Origin: Pantanalinema sp. GBBB05
GTDB lineage: Bacteria; Cyanobacteriota; Cyanobacteriia; Leptolyngbyales; Leptolyngbyaceae
Assembly: GCA_016743235.1 (NCBI GenBank)
Contig: VRZD01000001.1
Location: 310,001 to 374,000, forward strand
Length of the DNA stretch: 64,000 nt
Direction: 5' to 3'
A program made the translations under genes and the position numbers. Numbering within the stretch: position 1 is the first letter of the stretch; every line of letters begins with the position of its first letter. Positions 17,306 through 26,734 of the stretch are shown one piece after another. The notes beneath the pieces are model-generated. The model had not been told where the DNA came from. It was given only the letters and a program-made list of their open reading frames with translations, and made no database searches.

Positions 17306-20107
17306 ATGCTAAACATGATGCAACCCTCTGTTTGCCCGACAGCTGATCCTGCCAGTGATATCTGGCGCTATAAGCCACATCCTCTAGATGCGATTTTTGC
17401 CCCTAAAACCGTCGCGGTAATCGGCGCCACTGAACGCCCTGGCAGCGTTGGGCGAACGGTGTTATGGAACTTGATCAGTCACCCATTTGGTGGCACCGTA
17501 TTTCCGGTGAATCTCCAACGACATAGCGTGTTGGGAATCAAAGCCTATCCGACGATCGCGGCGGTGCCAGAACCCGTCGATTTAGCGATCGTCATCACTC
17601 CGGCGGCAACCGTTCCTGGTGTGATTGGCGAATGCGCAGATGTCGGAGTCAAAAGCGCCATCATCATCTCCGCTGGATTTAAGGAAATTGGGGCTAGTGG
17701 AGTAGAACTGGAACAACAAATTTTGGCTCAGGCGCAACGCGGCAACATGCGGATTATTGGTCCCAACTGCTTGGGTGTGATGAGTCCGCTAACCGGGTTG
17801 AATGCCTCTTTTGGTCATGGCATGGCAAAACCAGGCAAGATCGCCTTTATCAGCCAGAGTGGCGCCTTATGTACTGCCATTTTGGATTGGAGTATGCGAG
17901 AAAATGTCGGATTTAGTGCCTTTATGTCGCTTGGCTCCATGCTCGATGTCAACTGGGGCGATTTAATCTACTACCTGGGCGACGATCCCCATACCCAAAG
18001 CATTGTGATTTACATGGAATCGATCGGCGATGCTCGATCATTCCTCTCTGCCGCCCGAGAAGTCGCCTTAACGAAACCAATCATCGTGATGAAAGCCGGG
18101 CATACCGAAGCGGCAGCGAAAGCGGCGGCCTCTCACACGGGAACCCTCGCAGGTAGCGATGCCGTTCTGGATGCTGCCTTCCGGCGATCTGGAGTGTTGC
18201 GGGTGAACAACATTTCCTACCTGTTTTACATGGCAGAAGTTCTCGCTAAACAACCCCGTCCCCAAGGTCCACGCTTAACCATTCTGACCAATGCAGGTGG
18301 TCCTGGTGTCATCGCTACCGATGCCTTAAGTCTGGAACAAGGGAAACTAGCAGAACTCTCCACCGACACCTATGACGCCCTGAATCACCTCCTCCCGCCC
18401 CACTGGAGCCACAATAACCCGATCGATGTGTTAGGAGACGCTGACCCCGATCGCTACGCCAAAGCCTTAGAAATTGCCGCCAAGGATCCCAATAGTGATG
18501 GTCTATTAGTCATCCTGACGCCTCAAGCCATGACCGATCCGACCCAAACGGCGGAGAAACTGAAACCCTATGCCAACCTGGGAAAACCAATTCTAGCCAG
18601 TTGGATGGGCGGTGAATCTGTGGCAATGGGCACTCAAATTCTCAATCAAGCCAGCATTCCTACCTTCCCCTATCCCGATACAGCTGCCCGCCTGTTTAAC
18701 TACATGTGGCGTTACAGCTATAACCTGCGTGGCATTTACGAAACTCCCGTTCTACCAGCTGACTCAGAGGCGGCTATTCCCGATTGCACCTTGGTCAACC
18801 AAATTATTCAAACGGCTCGGGCAGTCGGACGGACGCTATTAACCGAAGCCGAATCAAAACAACTACTGGCTGCCTATGGTATTCCTACAGTCGGCACATT
18901 GATTGCCAGCACTGCCGAACAAGCGGTACACCATGCCGAGACGATCGGCTATCCTGTTGTACTCAAACTGCTGTCCCAAACCATTACCCACAAAACGGAT
19001 GTCGGCGGCGTACAACTGAACCTGATGGATGCCGATGCCGTCCGGCGGGCATTCTCAACGATTGCAGACAACGTGCAATATTGGGTCGAAAAGCATACTT
19101 CCCCATCCGCCCCACTGTCCTCACCAGCCTTCCTGGGTGTCACCGTTCAACCGATGGTTCGCACTGATGGCTATGAACTGATTATTGGCAGCAGTCTCGA
19201 TCCTCAGTTTGGTCCGGTGCTGCTATTTGGTTCCGGTGGTCAATTAGTCGAAGTGTATCAAGATCGGGCGTTGGCACTACCGCCACTGAATACGACATTG
19301 GCTCGCCGGATGATGGAACAAACTCGGATTTACAAAGCGCTGCAAGGAGTCCGGGGACGCAAGCCGATCGACCTGGCAGAACTAGAACAGATCATGGTGC
19401 AATTTAGTCAATTGGTCGTCGAGCAACGCTGGATCAAAGAAATTGATATTAATCCCATGCTGGCGTCTCCCGATCAAATTGTGGCATTGGATGCCAGAGT
19501 GGTTTTACATCAGCCAGACACTCAGTTAGAGCACTTGCCGCAACTGGCAATTCGTCCGTACCCAATCCAATATGTTGCCCCCTGGACCCTGAAAGATGGC
19601 ACTCCAGTCACCATCCGCCCAATTCGTCCCGAAGACGAACCGCTCATGGTGCAGTTCCACCAATCATTGTCGGAAGAAAGCATTTATCTGCGCTATGCCC
19701 ATCTCGTTAAACTCAGCCATCGGATCACGCACGAACGGCTGACCCGCATTTGCTTCATTGACTACGATCGCGGCATCGCGTTAGTGATGGATCGCAAAAA
19801 CTCAGTCACCGACCAGCATGAAATTCTGGCAGTTGCCCGATTAACAAAAATCCAAGGAACAGATGACGCTGAATTTGCGATGTTAGTCAGCGATCGGTAT
19901 CAGTACCAAGGCATCGGTAGCGAACTATTGCGACGACTCCTACAAATTGCCCGAGAGGAAAGCACGAACAGTGATCAACCGATCCGCCGCATTATTGCCG
20001 ATATCCTGACCGAAAATCGCGGCATGCAGCGGGTCTGCGAAAAACTCGGCTTCCAGATCCACCGGGTTTTAGGGGAAGACATGGTACAAGCGACGATCGA
20101 TTTATAG
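17306..20107 (+). CDS. ADP-forming acyl-CoA synthetase fused to a GNAT acetyltransferase (Pat-like)
   Basis: 933 residues. Order of domains: CoA-binding Rossmann (about 20-155; [19 protein letters not shown]), succinyl-CoA-ligase-like domains (about 155-475) with the conserved active-site His in [13 protein letters not shown]-grasp (about 495-720; [19 protein letters not shown]), and a C-terminal GNAT (about 760-930; the acetyl-CoA loop [11 protein letters not shown]). This is the layout of Pat/YfiQ lysine acetyltransferases and of NDP-forming acetate-CoA ligases. The His is kept, so either acetate/ATP formation or protein acetylation is possible. ATG 17306 follows GGAG (17294-17297). Its place after adhE favours a fermentation role (inference). 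Confidence 0.88.
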   Translation: MLNMMQPSVCPTADPASDIWRYKPHPLDAIFAPKTVAVIGATERPGSVGRTVLWNLISHPFGGTVFPVNLQRHSVLGIKAYPTIAAVPEPVDLAIVITPAATVPGVIGECADVGVKSAIIISAGFKEIGASGVELEQQILAQAQRGNMRIIGPNCLGVMSPLTGLNASFGHGMAKPGKIAFISQSGALCTAILDWSMRENVGFSAFMSLGSMLDVNWGDLIYYLGDDPHTQSIVIYMESIGDARSFLSAAREVALTKPIIVMKAGHTEAAAKAAASHTGTLAGSDAVLDAAFRRSGVLRVNNISYLFYMAEVLAKQPRPQGPRLTILTNAGGPGVIATDALSLEQGKLAELSTDTYDALNHLLPPHWSHNNPIDVLGDADPDRYAKALEIAAKDPNSDGLLVILTPQAMTDPTQTAEKLKPYANLGKPILASWMGGESVAMGTQILNQASIPTFPYPDTAARLFNYMWRYSYNLRGIYETPVLPADSEAAIPDCTLVNQIIQTARAVGRTLLTEAESKQLLAAYGIPTVGTLIASTAEQAVHHAETIGYPVVLKLLSQTITHKTDVGGVQLNLMDADAVRRAFSTIADNVQYWVEKHTSPSAPLSSPAFLGVTVQPMVRTDGYELIIGSSLDPQFGPVLLFGSGGQLVEVYQDRALALPPLNTTLARRMMEQTRIYKALQGVRGRKPIDLAELEQIMVQFSQLVVEQRWIKEIDINPMLASPDQIVALDARVVLHQPDTQLEHLPQLAIRPYPIQYVAPWTLKDGTPVTIRPIRPEDEPLMVQFHQSLSEESIYLRYAHLVKLSHRITHERLTRICFIDYDRGIALVMDRKNSVTDQHEILAVARLTKIQGTDDAEFAMLVSDRYQYQGIGSELLRRLLQIAREESTNSDQPIRRIIADILTENRGMQRVCEKLGFQIHRVLGEDMVQATIDL

Positions 20108-20238
20108 CCAACCCGCTCAATCATGGCTAAAAGCAAACTATGCGCAAAAAAATTGATCAGGCTCTTGGGACTCGCCTGATGACGGTAAGATCAGAATGTT
20201 ACGCTTTATTACCCTAACTGCCTGGTCTGAGAGGAAAC

Positions 20239-21312
20239 ATGCTCGATACGCTGAGTCCCACTGCCATTTTGGAGGTGTTAAAACCTGTAGAAGATCCTGA
20301 ACTCCGCAAGAGTTTGGTGGATCTGAACATGATCCGCAATGTCAAGGTGGATGATGGCAATGTCAGCTTCACCCTAGTGTTGACCACTCCAGCCTGCCCC
20401 CTGCGGCAATTTATTGTGGATGACTGTGAACGAGCTGTCAAAACCTTGCCGGGGGTAAAAACAGTATCGGTAGAGGTCACCGCCGAAACTCCTCAGCAGA
20501 AGTCCTTACCCGATCGCACCGGCATTGCTGGGGTAAAAAATATTTTGGCAATTTCCAGCGGTAAAGGCGGGGTGGGTAAAAGCACCGTTGCCGTGAATGT
20601 CGCTGTGGCGCTGGCACAGACAGGCGCAAAAGTGGGGCTAATTGATGCTGACATTTATGGACCCAATACACCAACCATGTTGGGCTTAGCCGATGCCCAG
20701 GTCATGGTGCAGCAAGGAGCCCAGGGAGAAATTTTAGAACCCGCCTTTAACCATGGTGTGAAGCTAGTCTCAATGGGGTTTTTGATCGATAAAGATCAGC
20801 CGGTGATCTGGCGGGGTCCGATGCTAAACGGCATTATTCGGCAATTTCTCTACCAGGTGCAGTGGGGAGAATTAGATTATTTGCTGGTCGATATGCCACC
20901 GGGAACAGGTGATGCCCAGTTAACTTTGGCACAAGCTGTGCCCATGGCTGGGGCGGTCATTGTCACTACGCCGCAAACTGTAGCCCTGTTAGATTCGCGC
21001 CGGGGCTTAAAAATGTTCCAACAGCTAGGCGTTCCCGTCCTGGGCATTGTGGAGAATATGAGCTATTTCATTCCACCCGATTTACCCGATCGCCGCTACG
21101 ACATTTTTGGATCTCAAGGGGGCGAAAAAACGGCTCAGGAGTTACAGGTTCCCTTATTAGGCTGTGTACCGCTAGAAATCTCCTTGCGAGAAGGCGGCGA
21201 TCGTGGTCTACCTATTGTGTTACAAGCACCCGAATCAGCATCAGCGCAGGCGCTAGTTGCCATTGCTCAACAAATTGCTGCTAGAGTGTCTGTGGCAGCT
21301 TTAGCCGGATAG
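20239..21312 (+). CDS. mrp: Mrp/ApbC family P-loop ATPase, Fe-S cluster carrier
   Basis: 357 residues: N-terminal MIP18/DUF59 domain (about 1-85) and C-terminal Mrp NTPase (about 95-350) with the deviant Walker A SSGKGGVGKST and the MPPGTGD switch. Mrp proteins carry or scaffold 4Fe-4S clusters. The usual CxxC that binds the cluster after VENMSYF is absent (here VENMSYFIPPDLPDRRYDIFG). Cyanobacterial Mrp proteins commonly lack it as I recall. A ribosome site GAGAGG precedes the ATG. It is monocistronic or reads toward rodA. Confidence 0.92.
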   Translation: MLDTLSPTAILEVLKPVEDPELRKSLVDLNMIRNVKVDDGNVSFTLVLTTPACPLRQFIVDDCERAVKTLPGVKTVSVEVTAETPQQKSLPDRTGIAGVKNILAISSGKGGVGKSTVAVNVAVALAQTGAKVGLIDADIYGPNTPTMLGLADAQVMVQQGAQGEILEPAFNHGVKLVSMGFLIDKDQPVIWRGPMLNGIIRQFLYQVQWGELDYLLVDMPPGTGDAQLTLAQAVPMAGAVIVTTPQTVALLDSRRGLKMFQQLGVPVLGIVENMSYFIPPDLPDRRYDIFGSQGGEKTAQELQVPLLGCVPLEISLREGGDRGLPIVLQAPESASAQALVAIAQQIAARVSVAALAG

Positions 21313-21464
21313 ACTGTACCGACCTGTGAGATGTAGGAGAGTAGAAGCACTTTGCTAAGATGCAAAAGCATCTATTCCCTGGGTAGCAAGAATTGGGAAC
21401 TCACTTTCCCTCACCTTGACCACAATCCACACCTGACTCCTCACGTAAACCTTTTCCCTAACGA

Positions 21465-22718
21465 ATGCTGCAACGCTCCTTTAGTCAAATTCGCTGGCGA
21501 TCCTTCGTTCAACCCTGGCAAAACGTGGATTGGTGGCTATTTGTCATCCCGATCGGCTTGACAGTTCTGGGTGGGGTCATGATCCGGAGCGTCGAAATGA
21601 ACCAGGGGTTAACCGATTGGTCCCGCCACTGGGTGACTGGTGGGGTTGGCTTAGTATTAGCACTACTGGTTGCCCGGTCCCGCTATGAACAATTGCTGCA
21701 ATGGCGCTGGGTGATTTATGGCATCACCAATGTGGCGTTACTTGCCGTCATGATTTTAGGAACCGAAGAATTGGGTGCCCAACGCTGGATTGGAGTGGGT
21801 GGCTTTTATATCCAACCCTCGGAGTATGCCAAGTTGGGCATTATTATCACGATCGCCTCACTGCTGCATGAGCGACCCGCTTCGACAATTCCCTATGCCT
21901 TAAAGACCTTAGCGATTACCGCAGTGCCCTGGTTATTCGTCTTTCTAGAGCCTAATTTGGGTACTTCGCTAGTGTTTGGGGCGATTACACTAGGCATGTT
22001 GTACTGGGGAAACGCCAATCCGGGTTGGTTGCTAATCTTGCTATCGCCCTTCATTTCGGCAATTTTGCTGAATGCCTACCTACCCGCCTGGTTCGCCTGG
22101 ATTGTCTTGGTTGGAGTTGTCGCCTGGCGAAGCCTACCTTGGTATCGTTGGGGGACTTTGGCTGTTGTCGTGGTGAATTTGATCTCGGCTGGATTAGGGC
22201 ATCTGCTCTGGGAGCTTCTGAAACCCTATCAGAAGCAACGACTAACCATGTTCCTGAATCCTGATCAAGATCCATTAGGGGGTGGTTATCACTTGATTCA
22301 GTCGCGGATTGCGATCGGGGCAGGAGAAGTCTGGGGGCGGGGCTTACACAAAGGGACTCAAACGCAGTTAAATTTCATTCCCGAACAACATACCGACTTC
22401 ATTTTTACAGCAGTCGGTGAGGAATTGGGATTTGTCGGCTGTATTCTAGTCCTGCTAGCCTTTTGGATGATTTGTTTCCGATTGGTGATCATTGCCCAGA
22501 ATGCCAAGGAGAGTTTTGGCTCCTTACTCGCGATCGGCGTCCTGTCAATGATTGTGTTCCAAGTCGTGGTCAATATTGGTATGACGATCGGCTTGTCTCC
22601 AGTCACTGGGATTCCACTTCCCTGGTTAAGTTACGGCAACTCTGCCCTACTGATGAACTTTATCGCGATCGGGCTAATCCAATCCGTTGCGAACTATCGT
22701 CAACGCCTTAAGTTTTAA
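21465..22718 (+). CDS. rodA: RodA, SEDS-family peptidoglycan glycosyltransferase
   Basis: 417-residue polytopic membrane protein (about 10 helices) that polymerises lipid II for cell elongation together with a class B PBP. SEDS hallmarks: [21 protein letters not shown], the extracytoplasmic loop [21 protein letters not shown] and [17 protein letters not shown] with the catalytic Asp of the WQDE-like segment region, and [16 protein letters not shown] near the end. The ATG at 21465 gives an N-terminal cytoplasmic stretch of about 25 residues. The next gene begins 2 bases after its stop, so the two are probably co-transcribed. Confidence 0.94.
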   Translation: MLQRSFSQIRWRSFVQPWQNVDWWLFVIPIGLTVLGGVMIRSVEMNQGLTDWSRHWVTGGVGLVLALLVARSRYEQLLQWRWVIYGITNVALLAVMILGTEELGAQRWIGVGGFYIQPSEYAKLGIIITIASLLHERPASTIPYALKTLAITAVPWLFVFLEPNLGTSLVFGAITLGMLYWGNANPGWLLILLSPFISAILLNAYLPAWFAWIVLVGVVAWRSLPWYRWGTLAVVVVNLISAGLGHLLWELLKPYQKQRLTMFLNPDQDPLGGGYHLIQSRIAIGAGEVWGRGLHKGTQTQLNFIPEQHTDFIFTAVGEELGFVGCILVLLAFWMICFRLVIIAQNAKESFGSLLAIGVLSMIVFQVVVNIGMTIGLSPVTGIPLPWLSYGNSALLMNFIAIGLIQSVANYRQRLKF

Positions 22719-22719
22719 T

Positions 22720-23136
22720 ATGGCTGCTGAATCCTCTGCGTGTGCAAATCTGGCAAACTGTGTGCAAGCTCTGACCTTGCCCCAAATTCAGCGGCATGTG
22801 TTGCTATGTGCTGATCAAACGAAGCCAAAGTGCTGCTCGCAAGAAGTTGGGTTAGCCGCCTGGGACTACTTGAAAAATCGATTGAAAGAGTTACAGCTAG
22901 ATCGACCAACAGCCACTCGACCAGATTGTGTTTTTCGGACTAAGGCAAACTGTTTACGAGTTTGCCTCCAAGGACCAATTTTAGTCGTTTATCCAGACGG
23001 AGTTTGGTATCATAGCGCGACTCCAGCGGTGATTGAGCGGATTATTCAAGAACATCTGATTGGCAATCAAATCGTTCAGGAGTATGCCTTTCTGATTCAT
23101 CCCTTGCCTCAGAACACAGCCGTTGCTGAAGAGTAA
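22720..23136 (+). CDS. Thioredoxin-like 2Fe-2S ferredoxin domain protein
   Basis: 138 residues. The segment [14 protein letters not shown] is the start of the (2Fe-2S) thioredoxin-like ferredoxin fold, and a second Cys pair is in [41 protein letters not shown], which is the typical end of the domain. The four ligands are thus Cys pairs roughly 60 residues apart. Soluble electron carrier; partner unknown. Its ATG is 2 bases after the rodA stop, so it depends on rodA transcription or translational coupling. Confidence 0.88.
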   Translation: MAAESSACANLANCVQALTLPQIQRHVLLCADQTKPKCCSQEVGLAAWDYLKNRLKELQLDRPTATRPDCVFRTKANCLRVCLQGPILVVYPDGVWYHSATPAVIERIIQEHLIGNQIVQEYAFLIHPLPQNTAVAEE

Positions 23137-23724
23137 TTGATGCAACACTAGACAAAAACCACGGTTATTAATCCAGCTTGATTGAACGAATTATTTTTGC
23201 TTGCCTGCCCAGAGAGGTTTGCCTGCTTAATTATGAGGGACTGTTCAGGTTTCTTTCATACTGATCCTCTGATCAAATACTTGTAAAAGTTGCCTTTTAC
23301 CACCTAAATTCTGATCGCGATCGTATTATTTACATTTTTTTTAAGACTTAAGTCTAAACTTACAATTGCTAGCTTGATTTAGCTCATGCTGCGGTGTGCG
23401 ATCGCACTTCCAATCCTGTTGATTGTGAGCAAACTGTTTAAAGAGTTTAGTCCATCTAAGATGAATGAATTCTATCTTTTTAGAAGTGGCATATAATATC
23501 ACAAGAGACAATGCCTTCAAATCTGCATGGTTACTAGTATTTAGATTTATTTAGATTTCAGCGATTACGCGGAGGCTACCTAAAATATGTTTCAGAGGCT
23601 TCAGGTAAGCGCTAATCTAGCGAGTAGGTGCAGACCTAGCGGCATGTTAAGTATTTCGAGAGTTTTTTTGCAGGCTCTATTGATACTCAAGCATCAGAAT
23701 CCAGGAAGAAGCGAGTAGCACAGG
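23137..23724. other. Long AT-rich leader upstream of the Rre1-type regulator
   Basis: 588 bases without a gene. It contains a perfect 12-base palindrome AGACTTAAGTCT (23344-23355) inside an AT-rich block and several HIP1-like sites. The last 190 bases (GCGGAGGCTACC onward) could be a long 5' untranslated region. I could not fold a recognised RNA family from it. Confidence 0.45.
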
Positions 23725-24372
23725 ATGAAGGAAACCAGCGTAGGAAATCACAGACGACTTCTGCTCATTGATGACGACCCTAACTTGATCCTATTGGTTA
23801 AAGACTACCTGGAGTTCCGGGGTTATGAAGTCGTCACCGCAGAGAATGGTCGAGAGGCGTTGGAGGTGCTGGAAAGTGACATCCCAGATATGATCATCTG
23901 CGATGTCATGATGCCAGAAATGGATGGCTATTCTCTAGTCAGGCATGTGCGGGAAGATCCACGGACTAGTTGGATTCCCGTATTGTTTCTGTCTGCCAAA
24001 GGTCAAAGCCAGGATCGGGTGAAGGGGTTAAACACAGGGGCTGATGTTTATATGGTGAAACCCTTTGAGCCAGAGGAATTGGTTGCTCAGGTGGAATCAT
24101 CCCTTAAACAGGCTGCTCGAATTGCTGAGCGACCCGGCAGAGCTCCCGATGCTGCACCGAAGATTCAAGTGCCCTTTGATGTCGAACTGACTCCAACCGA
24201 ACTAAAAGTCGTGCAGTTTGTTGCCCGTGGGATGGCAAACCGAGAAATTGCTGAGGAGCTTAACGTGAGTCAACGAACGATCGAAAGTCACGTCAGTAAT
24301 ATGCTGGGTAAGACCGGATTACATAACCGGACTGAGTTAGCCCGCTGGGCGATCGAAAACAATATGGCTTAG
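23725..24372 (+). CDS. rre1: NarL-type response regulator, Rre1/Ycf29-like
   Basis: 215 residues: receiver (about 10-130; Asp16-18, phospho-acceptor Asp60 in ICDVMMPEMDGYSLVRHVRED, Lys in VKPFEPEEL) and LuxR/NarL DNA-binding domain (about 150-212; ELTPTELKVVQFVARGMANREIAEELNVSQRTIESHVSNMLGKT). This layout and the strongly conserved receiver match Rre1, the Ycf29 orthologue, which responds to redox, salt and heat stress and is phosphorylated by Hik2 or Hik34 in model strains. Orthology is by recalled resemblance. It sits alone between a long leader and a strong terminator. Confidence 0.75.
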   Translation: MKETSVGNHRRLLLIDDDPNLILLVKDYLEFRGYEVVTAENGREALEVLESDIPDMIICDVMMPEMDGYSLVRHVREDPRTSWIPVLFLSAKGQSQDRVKGLNTGADVYMVKPFEPEELVAQVESSLKQAARIAERPGRAPDAAPKIQVPFDVELTPTELKVVQFVARGMANREIAEELNVSQRTIESHVSNMLGKTGLHNRTELARWAIENNMA

Positions 24373-24406
24373 AACTCTACTCTGTTCTAGCGAAGACCTT
24401 TAACCA

Positions 24407-24438
24407 AAGCGGTGTTTGGTTTCTACCAAACACCGCTT
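24407..24438. terminator. Bidirectional terminator between rre1 and the NIL gene
   Basis: Perfect 14-base stem AAGCGGTGTTTGGT (24407-24420) / ACCAAACACCGCTT (24425-24438) with a TTCT loop, placed between the convergent stops at 24372 and 24485. The plus side is followed by GTTTATT and the minus side by TGGTTAAAGG, so T-runs are weak, but stem length and position make a shared terminator the best reading. Confidence 0.8.
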
Positions 24439-24484
24439 GTTTATTGCACTATATTGCTTGCCTAGGGTAAGACTAAATTCCGGT

Positions 24485-24808
24485 TTACCACCCATCCAGT
24501 TGGGATCCAGGAGTATCTTGCCAAATTTCTAGATCTAACTCATTCAAGTAGAGCAAGGCACTACGAATCTGTTCCTGGTTACCTCGTAATTCCAAATCAA
24601 ACCAGCCATCATCCCTGGCATTAGCTCCCAGGAGAGCGGCAGCAATGTTCACCGTTAGCCCGTGATGAGAAACCAATCGCGAAATCACAGGTTCCTCATG
24701 GTAGTTTTTGGGAATCCGAATCCGAATGCGAGCTTGAGTCAGGCGGCTGGTATCGGCAGATGTCTCTTCAATCTCAGTTGAGAGATTGTGACGATCGCGA
24801 ATTGTCAT
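24485..24808 (-). CDS. NIL domain protein linked to sulfate permease genes
   Basis: 107 residues with an N-terminal tail and a NIL domain (about 28-100; IRIRIPKNYHEEPVISRLVSHHGLTVNIAAALLGANARDDGWFDLEL). NIL is the small ACT-like domain found at the C-terminus of MetN-type ABC ATPases and in some ferredoxins. The ATG at 24808 has a strong ribosome site (GGAGG) and starts 1 base after the cysW stop, so it is the third gene of a cysT-cysW-NIL unit. A sensor or regulatory role for sulfate or sulfur-amino-acid supply is inferred from context. Confidence 0.82.
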   Translation of the reverse strand: MTIRDRHNLSTEIEETSADTSRLTQARIRIRIPKNYHEEPVISRLVSHHGLTVNIAAALLGANARDDGWFDLELRGNQEQIRSALLYLNELDLEIWQDTPGSQLDGW

Positions 24809-24809
24809 C

Positions 24810-25685
24810 TTAGGTATCCTCCTTGACCTCTTCAATCCTGGTTTTCCGTTCCAAAATTTCTTTCAGCACTAAGGTCACAACAGCCAGAAGTGCTAGTAAG
24901 AGAGCCGCTGAAAATGCCGCTTCCGTTTCATACTGCTTGTACGCTTCTTCCACATATAACGGCAAGGTTTGAGTCTTACCGATGATGTTGCCGGAAACCA
25001 CTGATACAGCCCCGAATTCACCCATGGCTCTAGCATTGGTCAGAATCACCCCATACAACAATGCCCACCGAATGTTCGGTAAGGTAACTCGCCAGAACAC
25101 CTGCCAATCCTTAGCTCCCAGAGTTCTAGCTGCTTCCTCCTGATCCGTTCCCACTTCTTCCAGGACTGGAATCACTTCACGCGCCACAAAGGGCAAAGTG
25201 ACAAAGGCTGTTGCCAAAATCATGCCAGGCAAGGCAAAGATAATTTTGATGTCTTGATTTTGGAGGAATTCACCAAACCAGCCATTCCGACCGTATAGGA
25301 GGACCAGCATTAAACCAGCGACAACCGGAGAAATCGCAAACGGCACATCCAATACACTGACAACAAAGGCACGACCAGGGAACCGATGCCGAGTAATTGC
25401 CCAGGCAGCGCATAGCCCAAAAACGGTGTTGAGGGGAACAGCAATGAGGGCACAAATTAGTGTGAGCTGAACCGCATGTAAAAAGACGGGCTGACTCATG
25501 TTATGTAGCAATGGAGCCAATCCCTTTTTGAACGCCTGGATAAAGACATTCAAAGCAGGAATAAACAGCACTAGCCCCAGATAGCCAACTGCAACGGTAA
25601 TTAACCCAATCTTGACCCAATCTCGCGATTTGGCTGGAGTAGCCGATGGCGTAACCTGTCGAGCCAGCTTTTCTACATTAGCCAT
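24810..25685 (-). CDS. cysW: Sulfate/thiosulfate ABC transporter permease CysW
   Basis: 291-residue inner-membrane permease with about six helices. The EAA loop is EEAARTLGAKDWQVFWRVTLPNI, and the CysW type is shown by ITRHRFPGRAFVVSVLDVPFAISPVVAGL and NARAMGEFGAVSVVSGNI. It pairs with CysT to import sulfate, with CysA and a periplasmic binding protein that are not in this window. The start ATG at 25685 overlaps the end of cysT by 8 bases. Confidence 0.94.
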   Translation of the reverse strand: MANVEKLARQVTPSATPAKSRDWVKIGLITVAVGYLGLVLFIPALNVFIQAFKKGLAPLLHNMSQPVFLHAVQLTLICALIAVPLNTVFGLCAAWAITRHRFPGRAFVVSVLDVPFAISPVVAGLMLVLLYGRNGWFGEFLQNQDIKIIFALPGMILATAFVTLPFVAREVIPVLEEVGTDQEEAARTLGAKDWQVFWRVTLPNIRWALLYGVILTNARAMGEFGAVSVVSGNIIGKTQTLPLYVEEAYKQYETEAAFSAALLLALLAVVTLVLKEILERKTRIEEVKEDT

Positions 25686-26529
25686 AGCGCCGTCCCCATG
25701 CCTGTAAAAGATTAATACATACCAATATCACTAATGACAGAATTAGCAACATTAAGCCAATCACCGTTGCCCCAGCGTAGTCGTACTGTTCCAAGCGTTG
25801 AAACACCAAGACAGGAGCGATTAAGTCTACAAAAGGGGTATTTGATGCAATGATCACCGTGGAACCAAATTCACCCACAGCACGGGCAAATCCTAAAGCA
25901 ACACCAGTCAGAACAGGCGGCATTAACGGGGGTAATACAACTCGCCAAAAAGTCTGGAATTTAGATGCGCCTAAAGACCAGGCAGCCTCTTCCACATCTC
26001 GTTCCATTTCACCTAAAACAGGTTGCACAGTCCGAACCACAAAGGGTAAGGAAATGAAGACCATCGCGATCGCGACCCCAGTGCGGGTAAAGGCCAGCTT
26101 AATGCCAAAAGGGGCAAAGAGCGAACCAATCCAACCATTTTCGCTATAGACTGTTGCCAGAGTCAGACCGGCAACGGACGTAGGCAAAGCAAACGGCAAA
26201 TCGACAGCCGCATCAATAATTCGCTTCAGTGGAAAGTCATACCGAATCAGCACCCAAGCGATTAAAGTACCAAAGAACCCATTTAACAGCGCCGCCCCTA
26301 AAGCGGTGACAAATGTAACTTGATAAGCAGAAATCGCGATCGGGCTAGTCGCCACTTTCCAGAACCCGTCCCATCCAGCGGTACTCGCTTTAGCCAGCAA
26401 AGCCGCACCAGGAAGAAATAGCATGATAGACAGGTAGGAAATTGTAATCCACCAGGTTAGATGGATCTGCTTTAACCAGTCCAGGGGATTGTGCCGAGTG
26501 GTTGCAGAACGAGGGGAAATAGCAGTCAT
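25678..26529 (-). CDS. cysT: Sulfate/thiosulfate ABC transporter permease CysT (CysU)
   Basis: 283 residues, about six transmembrane helices. EAA loop EEAAWSLGASKFQTFWRVVLPPLMPP; the CysT signature FPLKRIIDAAVDLPFALPTSVAGLTL and ARAVGEFGSTVIIASN are complete. It forms the heterodimeric channel with CysW, whose gene overlaps its 3' end. First gene of the minus-strand unit; the region at 26530-26734 between it and the divergent creatininase gene must hold the promoter. A sulfate-binding protein gene (sbpA), often just upstream in other cyanobacteria, is absent here. Confidence 0.94.
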   Translation of the reverse strand: MTAISPRSATTRHNPLDWLKQIHLTWWITISYLSIMLFLPGAALLAKASTAGWDGFWKVATSPIAISAYQVTFVTALGAALLNGFFGTLIAWVLIRYDFPLKRIIDAAVDLPFALPTSVAGLTLATVYSENGWIGSLFAPFGIKLAFTRTGVAIAMVFISLPFVVRTVQPVLGEMERDVEEAAWSLGASKFQTFWRVVLPPLMPPVLTGVALGFARAVGEFGSTVIIASNTPFVDLIAPVLVFQRLEQYDYAGATVIGLMLLILSLVILVCINLLQAWGRRYG

Positions 26530-26734
26530 GCCGTTGAAGGAGGGAATAAATCCCTATAACTTGATAGGAATACCGTACTTAGCATACACGATATTTTGTC
26601 AACAGCAAACAAGCAACCGTAACCCGTAGAAATGCCATCAGGACTCTGTCGATCAGGTATTGTCGAAGGATGGAGCAGAGCGATTTCATTTCCCTCATCT
26701 GCTCTCCCTCCCTAATCTTTCCCATCTTTCCCCT

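Noticed and set aside
18784..19167. 127-codon plus-strand frame inside the acyl-CoA synthetase gene
   Set aside because: A shadow of the real gene in a different frame; product is rich in Arg, Thr and Cys as expected of an out-of-frame read.
21436..21444. ACTCCTCAC, the core of the small RNA Yfr1, before rodA
   Set aside because: The flanking hairpins and the terminator of Yfr1 are absent.
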